Made by a program: the position numbers and the translations under genes. From an uncultured Candidatus Peregrinibacteria bacterium (GTDB lineage Bacteria > Patescibacteriota > JACMRA01), in the NCBI GenBank assembly GCA_937127165.1, contig CAKZLR010000058.1, positions 1 through 23,170 of the forward strand: 23,170 nucleotides of DNA, in the 5' to 3' direction. This document shows, piece by piece, positions 15,976-23,127 of the stretch (its first letter is position 1; each line of letters opens with the position of its first letter). The notes beneath the pieces are model-generated. The model did not search any database. It worked only from the letters and a program-made list of their open reading frames with translations, and was not told where the DNA came from.

Positions 15976-16002
15976 TGTTTAGTATAAAAAAGGTTTTGTC
16001 AA
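15976..16002 (-). promoter_or_regulatory. Candidate rplJ promoter
   Basis: On the minus strand TTGACA (16002-15997) is followed after 15 bp by TAAACA (15981-15976). The spacing is short and the -10 imperfect, leaving 30 nt before the ATG. Confidence 0.4.
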
Positions 16003-16089
16003 CCCTCTAAAACCAACTTCCTAGAAAATATCAAATAAACCAAAAATTAATTAAATTCTCTAAATTCAATATTCAAAGTTGGATAATAA

Positions 16090-17397
16090 TCACTCTTTCC
16101 AAATCTCTGCAGCTCTTTTTTCTAGATATTTTTTAAGTCTAGGCAAATTATTTAAATTATCAAAATCCAGTTTTTTGACCTCTTGGCTGATTGTTTGATA
16201 TAGTTTAGGATTCAGTCCTATAATTTTATCTATCTCGTCACCAAAACCGCTTTGTACTTTACCAAATATATCCCCAGCACCACGAATTTCTAAATCTTTT
16301 TCAGCTATCTCAAAACCGTCTTGACTTTCACAAAGATATCTTAATCTTCTAGATTTTCCATATTTTGGATAGGTTACTAAAATGCATTCGTTATCATTAA
16401 AATTATTGCGGCCAACTCTGCCTCTAATTTGATGCAAAGCAGACAAGCCAAACCTCTCTGCATTCAGTACAACAACCAAACTAGCCAAACCTACATCCAC
16501 TCCTACTTCAATCACAGTTGTTGCTACCAAAATGTTTTTTTCTTTAGACTCCTTAAATTCATTCAAAATATCCTTTTTCTCTAACATCTTGCCATGAACT
16601 AGCATTATTTGACCAGTAAAAAATTTTTCTAAAAATCTAGCCGCCTTGCTAACTGACCACAGTTCTTCCTCCTCGTCATCTTCATCATTTTGCACTTTGG
16701 CACAGATTACATAAATTTTTCTCCCTCGTTTAAGGTGATTTTTGATTTTACTTACTGTCTGAGTTTGAAAATCAGTAAAATAATTTATACTAGTTAAAAT
16801 CTCAGTTCTACCTTTTAGTCTTTCTAAAAAAATAGGCTTTAAGGTATCATAAAGAGTGAGGGCAAGAGTGCGAGGAATAGGAGTGGCAGTAAAAGAAATA
16901 AAATGTGGCACTGTAATTACAGTGTTTTGACTTAGTTTTTTTCGCTGTTCCACTCCAAAACGATGTTGTTCATCAACCATGACCAAATCTGGAGAAATCT
17001 GTGAATTATGAAGTAAAGCATGAGTACCTATCCAAAAGATTTTCTTAGAATTTTCTTGCAAATATTTTTCTAACCTCTTCTTGGTTACTTTTTGTTTATT
17101 AACCAGAATATTTTTAGAAGCTAAAAATACTATGTCTAACCAGTCAAAGTTTACATTAGAACAATCTGCTAACAACTTTTGTAAGCTCATATAATGTTGA
17201 TAAGCCAAAACTTCTGTGGGTGCTAACAGACATACTTGACCCGAAATTGGCAAGCCTTTAAGGTATGTTAAAGCTGTTAAAAGAGCCACAATTGTTTTTC
17301 CACTACCAACATCGCCAATTACAATTCGATTGACACAATCTACTGTCTCAACTGTTTGTATTTTTGTATTTTGTGTGTCTAAAAATAATTTGTCCAT
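16090..17397 (-). CDS. recG: RecG-type helicase core lacking the N-terminal wedge domain
   Basis: A protein of about 435 residues matching the helicase half of RecG, the branched-DNA translocase that remodels stalled forks and Holliday junctions. Motif I is GDVGSGKT (about 27-34) and motif Ia is LLAPTEVLAYQHY. Motif II is DEQHRFG (about 140), motif III is SFTATPIPRTLAL, and motifs V-VI run TTVIEVGVDVG to QIRGRVGR. The RecG-specific DLEIRGAGDIFG and a complete C terminus follow. Normal RecG has about 680-700 residues. Here the N-terminal helical and OB 'wedge' region (about 250 residues) that binds junctions is absent, and only an LDTQ remnant could stand for the Q motif. An in-frame TAG lies just upstream, so it is not merely misannotated. 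TTG 17412 is an alternative start. A candidate promoter precedes it. Confidence 0.85.
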   Translation of the reverse strand: MDKLFLDTQNTKIQTVETVDCVNRIVIGDVGSGKTIVALLTALTYLKGLPISGQVCLLAPTEVLAYQHYMSLQKLLADCSNVNFDWLDIVFLASKNILVNKQKVTKKRLEKYLQENSKKIFWIGTHALLHNSQISPDLVMVDEQHRFGVEQRKKLSQNTVITVPHFISFTATPIPRTLALTLYDTLKPIFLERLKGRTEILTSINYFTDFQTQTVSKIKNHLKRGRKIYVICAKVQNDEDDEEEELWSVSKAARFLEKFFTGQIMLVHGKMLEKKDILNEFKESKEKNILVATTVIEVGVDVGLASLVVVLNAERFGLSALHQIRGRVGRNNFNDNECILVTYPKYGKSRRLRYLCESQDGFEIAEKDLEIRGAGDIFGKVQSGFGDEIDKIIGLNPKLYQTISQEVKKLDFDNLNNLPRLKKYLEKRAAEIWKE

Positions 17398-17416
17398 AAC
17401 AAGCGGAATCAATTTG

Positions 17417-17444
17417 ATCTAAACCTAAAAAATTATTCCGTCAA
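17417..17444 (-). promoter_or_regulatory. Candidate promoter of the truncated recG
   Basis: On the minus strand TTGACG (17444-17439), a 16-bp spacer and TTAGAT (17422-17417), ending 19 nt before the ATG. If real, the short gene is transcribed as it stands. Confidence 0.4.
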
Positions 17445-17486
17445 GAATTAAGCTAGTAGAATTCAGTCTAGTTTGATGTTCGTCGT

Positions 17487-17509
17487 ATTAATATTAATAT
17501 TAATATTAA
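17487..17509. repeat. ATTAAT microsatellite
   Basis: Three full copies and one partial copy of ATTAAT lie in the spacer between the two head-to-head helicase genes. Such tracts slip easily and could mark a deletion or assembly joint, but no such event can be shown here. Confidence 0.7.
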
Positions 17510-17619
17510 AAGAAAAGAGTTAAAAACTTTACTCAAACTAAAAATATGTTTGTATAATTTGGATTCTTTCAATACATACAAAAACATATAAGGACTTAAA
17601 GTTATGTAGTAAAAAATAT

Positions 17620-17648
17620 TTGACCAAATTATAAAAAGCAGGTTTTTA
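17620..17648 (+). promoter_or_regulatory. Candidate promoter adjacent to the nuclease gene start
   Basis: TTGACC (17620-17625), a 17-bp spacer and a T-rich -10 (TTTTTA, 17643-17648; TTTTAA one base on). The GTG start codon follows 6 nt later, predicting a leaderless transcript. Confidence 0.4.
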
Positions 17649-17654
17649 AAGATT

Positions 17655-19745
17655 GTGTCTCAAATTATACACTATTATAGTTTCAATTCTCAACTTGAAG
17701 AATTTTTATGGGTAGCAAATAAAGTACAGGACTTGCTTAAGAACGGAACTAAACCAGCAGAAATAGCTATAATCAGCCGTAAACACAAGGACTTAATTGA
17801 ACTAGCTCAGATTTTTCAGTTTTATTCTGTACCTATTTTCTACGAAAAAAGTCAAGACATACTCCAAAAATCACCTATTCACCAATTAATTACTATACTC
17901 CAATTTTTAAACACAATTAACCAAAAAGACCAATTAGAAGCCGATGAACTTTTACCGGAAATTCTCAGCTACCCTTTTTGGACGGTAGAACCTTTGGATA
18001 TTTGGAGACTATCTATTTTTACCTATCAACAAACAAAGGACGAGAGACTTTGGCTAAACTGGATGTTAAAAGCTGAGGAGGTTGAGGTTTTTGGAGAAAA
18101 ATTAGCCAAACCAGAGTTACTTAAAAATATAGCCGAGTTCTTACTAGATTTGTCTCAAAAGTGCAAATACCTACCAGTTGAACAAGTAATTGATTTGGTC
18201 ATCGGTAATTTTGAAACTCAAAACGAAGATGAAGATGGTGAAATAATGGATAAATCCAAGACTAGCTTTTTTAATAGTAACTTTAAAAATTATTATTTCG
18301 ACAGTCTAATTGACCAAACCAAAGAACAAAAAACAATTTCAATTACTGCTGTGGACTTCTTGTCTAACTTGCGAGTTTTAATAGATTCCGTTAAATCTCA
18401 CTATTCTAGACAATTTTTGTTAGTATCTGACTTTGTGACCTTTTTGGATTTGTTAGAAAAAAATAAAATACCTCTTTTAGATAAGACATCTTTTGGAAAT
18501 TCAGAAACTGGAGTAAACTTGCTAACCGCTCATAAAGCCAAGGGTTTAGAGTTTGAAAAAGTGTTTATAATCTGTTGTAATCAAGAAAATTGGTTCGGCA
18601 AAGCCAAATTTGACCTTCTTGATCTGCCTACTAACTTGCCAATTATGGCTGATAAAGAGGATTTGGATGATCAAATTAGATTGTTTTTTGTGGCTATTAC
18701 TCGAGCCAAAGATAATTTATATTTAACCAGATACAAAACTAAAGATGACGGTAAGCCAACTTCTGCAATTACTTTACTTGAAGAATCTCTAAAACAGATA
18801 CCACATCAAACCAATTGGCAGTTAACACGAGCAGAAGGTAACCACAAAAATGAAATTTATCAGGCTTTGATTCTCTGGAAAAATTCTAAAAAAGAGATAA
18901 AACTAAGCGACGACCAAAAAAACTTGCTTGCACCTTTACTTAAAAACTATAAATTATCAGTTACCCATTTAAATAATTTTTTAGATATTGTTAATGGTGG
19001 ACCGCTGAAATTTCTACAACAGAATCTTCTAAAATTCCCCCAAAGCAAGAGTGTATCTGCCTGCTATGGGACAGCTATGCACGAGACAATTCGTTTTTTC
19101 ATCGAAAACTATAAAAACGAACCTAAAGTGAATCTAGAAAAAGTAATAGAACACTTTAAAACTAGTTTATCATTACAAAGACTTTCTAGTAACGATTTCG
19201 AAAAATCTTTTAAAAAAGGACAAGCTAATCTGGAAATTTTTTATAATCAATTTAAAAAAGCTGATTTTGGGAATGTTGTTTTAGAATACGATTTTAGTTT
19301 AGCGAATATCTGGCTTGATGGAGTTAATCTTGCTGGTAAAATAGATTTGATTCAAATTTTTGGAGATAAAATCATTGTTACTGAATTCAAAACAGGCAAA
19401 CCCCTACAAGATCTGGGTAAAGTTTCGGATCTCGACAAGATAAAATTATGGAAATATACAAATCAACTTATCTTTTATAAGATTTTAACCCAAAATTCAA
19501 GAGAATTTAAAAATTATACTTTTGATTTAGGAGTGTTACAATTTCTCGATGCTCATTACTTATCGACACCTAAAATTATTAGTTTACGAAAAATTATTAC
19601 CGAAGAAGATGTAGTTTTTTTGGAAAAACTAATTAAAGCAGTTCATAAAAAAATAGTAAATTTGGATTTTCCTGAAACTTCAAATTACAAACAAAGCTAT
19701 AGCGGAATTCTTAATTTTTGTGATGATCTAGTTTCAGAATTATAA
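17655..19745 (+). CDS. UvrD_C / RecB-type nuclease protein lacking the helicase N-terminal half
   Basis: A 696-residue protein. The first part corresponds to the C-terminal helicase region of UvrD/PcrA/RecB enzymes: PAEIAIISR, motif V LTAHKAKGLEFE (about 290) and motif VI RLFFVAITRAKDN (about 341). The C-terminal part is a RecB-like PD-(D/E)XK nuclease with all expected residues: GTAMHE (His, about 470), GKIDLI (Asp, about 560), EFKTGK (Glu and Lys, about 576) and NQLIFYK (Gln and Tyr, about 602). The UvrD N-terminal domain with Walker A and B is missing, although such fusions usually exceed 1,000 residues. Alone it should not hydrolyse ATP, but the nuclease looks intact. The frame is closed by a TAA about 50 nt upstream, so GTG 17655 is the only good start. 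A separately encoded ATPase half could complement it. Confidence 0.8.
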   Translation: MSQIIHYYSFNSQLEEFLWVANKVQDLLKNGTKPAEIAIISRKHKDLIELAQIFQFYSVPIFYEKSQDILQKSPIHQLITILQFLNTINQKDQLEADELLPEILSYPFWTVEPLDIWRLSIFTYQQTKDERLWLNWMLKAEEVEVFGEKLAKPELLKNIAEFLLDLSQKCKYLPVEQVIDLVIGNFETQNEDEDGEIMDKSKTSFFNSNFKNYYFDSLIDQTKEQKTISITAVDFLSNLRVLIDSVKSHYSRQFLLVSDFVTFLDLLEKNKIPLLDKTSFGNSETGVNLLTAHKAKGLEFEKVFIICCNQENWFGKAKFDLLDLPTNLPIMADKEDLDDQIRLFFVAITRAKDNLYLTRYKTKDDGKPTSAITLLEESLKQIPHQTNWQLTRAEGNHKNEIYQALILWKNSKKEIKLSDDQKNLLAPLLKNYKLSVTHLNNFLDIVNGGPLKFLQQNLLKFPQSKSVSACYGTAMHETIRFFIENYKNEPKVNLEKVIEHFKTSLSLQRLSSNDFEKSFKKGQANLEIFYNQFKKADFGNVVLEYDFSLANIWLDGVNLAGKIDLIQIFGDKIIVTEFKTGKPLQDLGKVSDLDKIKLWKYTNQLIFYKILTQNSREFKNYTFDLGVLQFLDAHYLSTPKIISLRKIITEEDVVFLEKLIKAVHKKIVNLDFPETSNYKQSYSGILNFCDDLVSEL

Positions 19746-19829
19746 AACTAGTGCAAAAAATTTTGTAAATTCAGGTTATATTTTCAGTTTATACTATAAC
19801 TAAAGAAGACCTTAAACTTAACTTAGAAA

Positions 19830-19860
19830 AAGAATAAATAAGAATAAAATAAGAATAAAT
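19830..19860. repeat. Threefold AAGAATAAAT direct repeat
   Basis: AAGAATAAAT, AAGAATAAAAT and AAGAATAAAT follow one another, differing by one A. They lie just downstream of the nuclease gene. No function was inferred. Confidence 0.65.
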
Positions 19861-19952
19861 AAAATGTATCACATATTTTAATAAAAGTATTAACTCGATA
19901 AACAACTGTGAGTTTAATAACCAAACCAAAAAACCAGTTAAACAATACATAT

Positions 19953-19975
19953 TAAATCTTAAAAAATAAGATTTA
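19953..19975. terminator. 9-bp hairpin in the convergent gap
   Basis: TAAATCTTA and TAAGATTTA pair perfectly around a 5-nt A loop. Part of the hairpin cluster separating the plus-strand nuclease gene from the minus-strand Mur-ligase gene. Confidence 0.5.
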
Positions 19976-19981
19976 CCTAGA

Positions 19982-20015
19982 ACTCTGTGTAAAACACAGT
20001 GTCCAAAAATTTTTG
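19982..20015. terminator. Hairpin plus palindrome in the convergent gap
   Basis: ACTCTGTGT and ACACAGTGT (19982-20002) form a 9-bp stem with one mismatch and a 3-nt loop. It is followed one base later by the perfect palindrome CAAAAATTTTTG (20004-20015). On the plus strand the T5 tract follows the hairpin, a terminator-like arrangement. Confidence 0.5.
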
Positions 20016-20168
20016 ACTAAATTGAAAACTATCTTTAGATAAAATTTCTTAAATTTTAACTACATTTATTGTGTGGTCTTAAATTAAGCGGTAAAGTACA
20101 GTTAGGCTGAAAAAAATTACTAAAATTATTTAAAATAGTCGCTACAATCCGTAAATTAAGCAAATTTT

Positions 20169-21446
20169 TTATAAAATTCTTCTAAAATCTTCTTGTCTAA
20201 GTATCTTTATCACACTTTTGATGTCGTTGTAAATATGGATAATTAGTTTGTGTCCTTGAGAAATTGTCTGTTTTAGGATGTTGGCCTCGGATTGTAGAGA
20301 CAGTTGCAAGTCAAACTTTGGTTGGTGTTTTTGAATTTCAGAGTATAGCATAGTAGCACTATCTCCATGTTTTCTTTGTCCCCAAGAGTAATTTTTAATC
20401 GTTCCGAATTTTACTTTGTCGTAAATAATTAATTTTTTTACATTTTTAAGTTTAGATAGGTTTATTGCAAATTCCTTAATAAATTGATCCGTTCTATCCG
20501 GAGCTACTCGAGTTATAACACTAGGCTTAGATTTGAATTTATAACTAACAGACTCTATAAGCATTCTCAAAGACTCAATTTCGTGAGCATAATCCACCAC
20601 AATAATTTGGTCATTTTTTTGGAAAACAATAAACCTACCATTAGTTATTTTAAACTTAAAAGACTTAATTCTTTTTTTAAGATTTTTTGCCTCAACATAT
20701 TCCATACAAGCAGCGATAGCACACATAAGACTCTGAATAATACCGCTATCAGTTTTACCAAAATAATATCGAAAATTTGACAACCTAGAGATCAGACCCA
20801 GTTTCAGTGACCAAATTTGTTCATTTTTAATGTAAACAATATCTTGCAAATCTAGTCTTGTTTGTGTTAGTTTCAAATGATTTGTGTCATTAATTATCTG
20901 AGTTATCCCTATTTTATATAAATTTTTATCTTTGACTGTTTTTTCGGAGAAAGACTTTAAAGTATAGTCATTATCTAAAGAGGCAATATAAGTTCCTGCA
21001 GGTTTAAGTTTTTCAAAAATAAATGATTTCATTTTATAAATATCTTCTCGGTCTTTAATTGTCGTATAGTTTATATGATCTTCGTAAACGTTGGTAAAAA
21101 TCCCTACATCATGTAGCCCGTCTGGGGTATACTCTTCAACTCCAGTGCCTTTACGACCGCAGGTCAAACCTGATTCTAGAATAGCGAACTTTAATTTATT
21201 TAAAAAAACTGTCTCAGATTCTGTTCTAAAAAAATTATACCTTACATATCTCCCTGGTGTTACATTTGGCGAATAACCAAAATTGATTAGTGATTGGTTA
21301 TAACTAGCTATTAGCTTGTCGTTCAAGAAAACACCGTCACTACTAACCATCAACTTAGAGTAATCCTTACCAAAAAGATGATTAATTATAGTCACCACAC
21401 TGGTTTTTCCTTTTGTCCCAGTAACCAAAAAACTTTTTATAATCAT
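20169..21446 (-). CDS. Mur-ligase-family protein like the C-terminal half of cyanophycin synthetase
   Basis: A 425-residue ATP-dependent amide ligase. Its P-loop GTKGKTS spans residues 10-16 (Mur ligases: GTNGKT[TS]). TNVYEDH is at 118-124, and a Lys-containing MKS segment at about 139-141 precedes FEKLKPAGTYIASLDND. NGRF is at 269-272, and DYAHE at 285-289 (usually DYAHN). APDRTD at 315-320 stands where CphA has GDRRDED. The spacing and the NGRF-DYAH pair fit the Mur-like domain of cyanophycin synthetase better than MurC-F, and there is no UDP-binding N-terminal MurC-F domain. It follows the ATP-grasp ligase after 19 bp, the same order as the two catalytic domains in CphA. The product is unknown; PgsB/CapB (poly-gamma-glutamate) relatives are the nearest alternative. 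A 13-bp duplication surrounds its start. Confidence 0.78.
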   Translation of the reverse strand: MIIKSFLVTGTKGKTSVVTIINHLFGKDYSKLMVSSDGVFLNDKLIASYNQSLINFGYSPNVTPGRYVRYNFFRTESETVFLNKLKFAILESGLTCGRKGTGVEEYTPDGLHDVGIFTNVYEDHINYTTIKDREDIYKMKSFIFEKLKPAGTYIASLDNDYTLKSFSEKTVKDKNLYKIGITQIINDTNHLKLTQTRLDLQDIVYIKNEQIWSLKLGLISRLSNFRYYFGKTDSGIIQSLMCAIAACMEYVEAKNLKKRIKSFKFKITNGRFIVFQKNDQIIVVDYAHEIESLRMLIESVSYKFKSKPSVITRVAPDRTDQFIKEFAINLSKLKNVKKLIIYDKVKFGTIKNYSWGQRKHGDSATMLYSEIQKHQPKFDLQLSLQSEANILKQTISQGHKLIIHIYNDIKSVIKILRQEDFRRIL

Positions 21447-21463
21447 GAAATATAATCATGAAA
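21438..21463. repeat. 13-bp tandem duplication across the Mur-ligase start codon
   Basis: TATAATCATGAAA (plus strand) is repeated exactly, giving two ATGs 13 nt apart on the minus strand. Only the downstream ATG (21446) opens the Mur-ligase frame; the upstream one is out of frame. The duplication fills most of the gap to the ATP-grasp gene. Confidence 0.85.
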
Positions 21464-21465
21464 AA

Positions 21466-22722
21466 TTAGTTAACTATCAATTTTATTGAATTTCTAACCT
21501 TTGATATTTTGTCAAAAAGACTTTTTTTGTCTTTGTCTGTAACAATTACATAATAACTTCTACTAAAACCTTTGTTTGCTGGGCCAACATATTTACCTAC
21601 TTTAGTCAAACCAAAAGAACCAATCACACCGTCCATTTTTTCAACTTCTTCTAAACCTTCTATTGATTCCAGAATACCCTCTTTATCTGGCCAAAATTGT
21701 GGACAAGCTGAATATTTTAGAAGTTTTGTGGAAACTACTGGATCTTGTCCTAGATAAGTTCTAATCACATTTTCAACATGATTTATACCATAACTGGCTC
21801 TAAGCATAGTTGCTCGAAACCCTCCCGTGCGAATATTAACTTCTATTACTTTACACTCTCCTTTAGGAGTTAATCTAACTTCTGTATGGGTAGGGTTACC
21901 TCTAATACCTAAAGACTCTACGGCTTGAGATACCGTATTAAAAATAAGCTCTTCTTCTGCTTTGGTAATTTCTGCTGGATAAACTGAATAAATAGTCTCA
22001 AAATTATCTTCTCCCAAATCATGACCTAAAGTTTGTTGACATATTGGAGTATGAGTAATCTTGCCGTCAATAGAGACATACGAATCCACAGAAAATTGTC
22101 TACCCGTAATGAATTCTTCTATAATCACTTCTGGCTTACGGTTAATATGATTTTGTTTATAAACTTGTTGAACATGATCAAGCACATAGCTAACTTTTTT
22201 GATTAGATCTTCTAGGTCGATACAAATGTTAACTAATTGGCTTTGTGATAAAGCTACTGGCTTAACGATTACAGGAAAGCCGTACTTACGAGTAAACGTA
22301 TAAGCCCCATGAAAAGTGCGAATCTTTTTATAGTTAATAGTAATCGCTGGATTTCTGTCTTTAAAGCATTTTCTTTGAAAAGTTTTAGTGATAATTTCGT
22401 TAGCTTGTTCTACACTCATTAAATTAGCCTGCTTTAAACCAAACAAGTGGGCTATCAAAATAGAACTACTAAAATAGCGATCTCGGATGCATATTAACAA
22501 GGTATCCGGATTAACAAAAACTTCTGATAAAGAACCAATTATACTTTGATTAGAAGCAAAATTAACCGGAATAGAGAAATGAATTTTTTTTCTATACTCA
22601 GCATCTGTTACTTTGTAAGGATCTTCTTGATCATAAAGATAACCAATGGTATAACCAGAATCTACAAAATAATCCAAATATTCAGATAAAAGATAGCCCA
22701 CAAAAACTACTGTCCTGGACAT
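21466..22722 (-). CDS. ATP-grasp amino-acid or peptide ligase
   Basis: A 418-residue carboxylate-amine ligase of the ATP-grasp superfamily, close in style to L-amino-acid ligases (BacD/YwfE type). An N-terminal Rossmann-like pre-ATP-grasp domain opens with TVVFVGYL (1-125). The ATP-grasp core has the nucleotide-binding Lys in FPVIVKP (Lys154), EEFITG (202-207), the metal ligand in THTEVR (Glu281) and IEVNIRTGG (293-301). These enzymes join a carboxylate, activated as acyl phosphate, to an amine. The start is well marked: AAGGTG lies 8 nt upstream, one of the few clear Shine-Dalgarno sites in the window. The Mur-ligase gene follows at 19 bp and rpmE lies 96 bp upstream, so the pair forms a transcription unit, possibly with rpmE. 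Substrates are not deducible. Confidence 0.82.
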   Translation of the reverse strand: MSRTVVFVGYLLSEYLDYFVDSGYTIGYLYDQEDPYKVTDAEYRKKIHFSIPVNFASNQSIIGSLSEVFVNPDTLLICIRDRYFSSSILIAHLFGLKQANLMSVEQANEIITKTFQRKCFKDRNPAITINYKKIRTFHGAYTFTRKYGFPVIVKPVALSQSQLVNICIDLEDLIKKVSYVLDHVQQVYKQNHINRKPEVIIEEFITGRQFSVDSYVSIDGKITHTPICQQTLGHDLGEDNFETIYSVYPAEITKAEEELIFNTVSQAVESLGIRGNPTHTEVRLTPKGECKVIEVNIRTGGFRATMLRASYGINHVENVIRTYLGQDPVVSTKLLKYSACPQFWPDKEGILESIEGLEEVEKMDGVIGSFGLTKVGKYVGPANKGFSRSYYVIVTDKDKKSLFDKISKVRNSIKLIVN

Positions 22723-22818
22723 TAAACTAACACCTTATCACTTTATTATTTATAAGATTTTTTACATTGCAGACCTTTGCTCAGATAAAGATGTTTAAAT
22801 ATCCTCAATTTTAGATTG

Positions 22819-23127
22819 TTATCCTGATTTCTCCTTAAACTCTTCAGATTGGTTTAATTCTGCTAATGTTAGTTTGAATTTCCTTGCTTTCTTGGTTTTT
22901 TGAAGTTTATGATTCTGATCCTGAGCTTTTTTAAGTCTTTCTTCAAATTTCTGAACTCTACCAGCTGTGTCTACCAAACTTTCTTTTCCTGTATAAAACG
23001 GATGAGACCGACCACATACATCAATAGTTAACCGAGGCAAGGTCAGACCTAAAACATACTCAAAACCACCATTGTTACAAACAACTACAACATTATCATA
23101 ATATTTGGTCTTAGTTGGTTTAGCCAT
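22819..23127 (-). CDS. rpmE: Ribosomal protein bL31 with a degraded zinc site
   Basis: A 102-residue bL31, a small 50S protein that bridges to the 30S head. The hallmark HPFYTGK-x-x-LVDTAGRV-x-KF is intact (residues 42-61). Zinc-type bL31 has two C-x-x-C pairs. Here only Cys17 and Cys38 remain, while the partner positions are Gly20 and Ser41 (CNNG, CGRS), so the zinc site is broken. The C terminus is about 30 residues longer than usual and is Lys/Glu-rich. A TATAAC (23142-23137) ends 9 nt before the ATG and may be the -10 of a nearly leaderless transcript; the -35 side is weak and close to the window edge. Confidence 0.92.
   Translation of the reverse strand: MAKPTKTKYYDNVVVVCNNGGFEYVLGLTLPRLTIDVCGRSHPFYTGKESLVDTAGRVQKFEERLKKAQDQNHKLQKTKKARKFKLTLAELNQSEEFKEKSG

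Larger units (their letters stand above)
19746..20168. other. Noncoding region between convergent nuclease and Mur-ligase genes
   Basis: These 423 bp are AT-rich with no credible open frame. They contain a threefold AAGAATAAAT-type direct repeat, two strong hairpins and a 12-bp palindrome (listed separately). A TTGACT at 20013-20018 is followed 17 bp later by TAGATA. The last 120 bp could therefore encode a small RNA, but no known RNA family was recognised. Confidence 0.5.

Noticed and set aside
19830..19860. Repeat cluster considered as a CRISPR array
   Set aside because: Units are about 10 bp, directly adjacent with no spacers, and no cas genes are present.
20047..20168. Considered as tmRNA, 4.5S RNA, 6S RNA or RNase P RNA
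   Set aside because: None of the conserved cores of these RNAs could be found; kept only as a possible unknown transcript.
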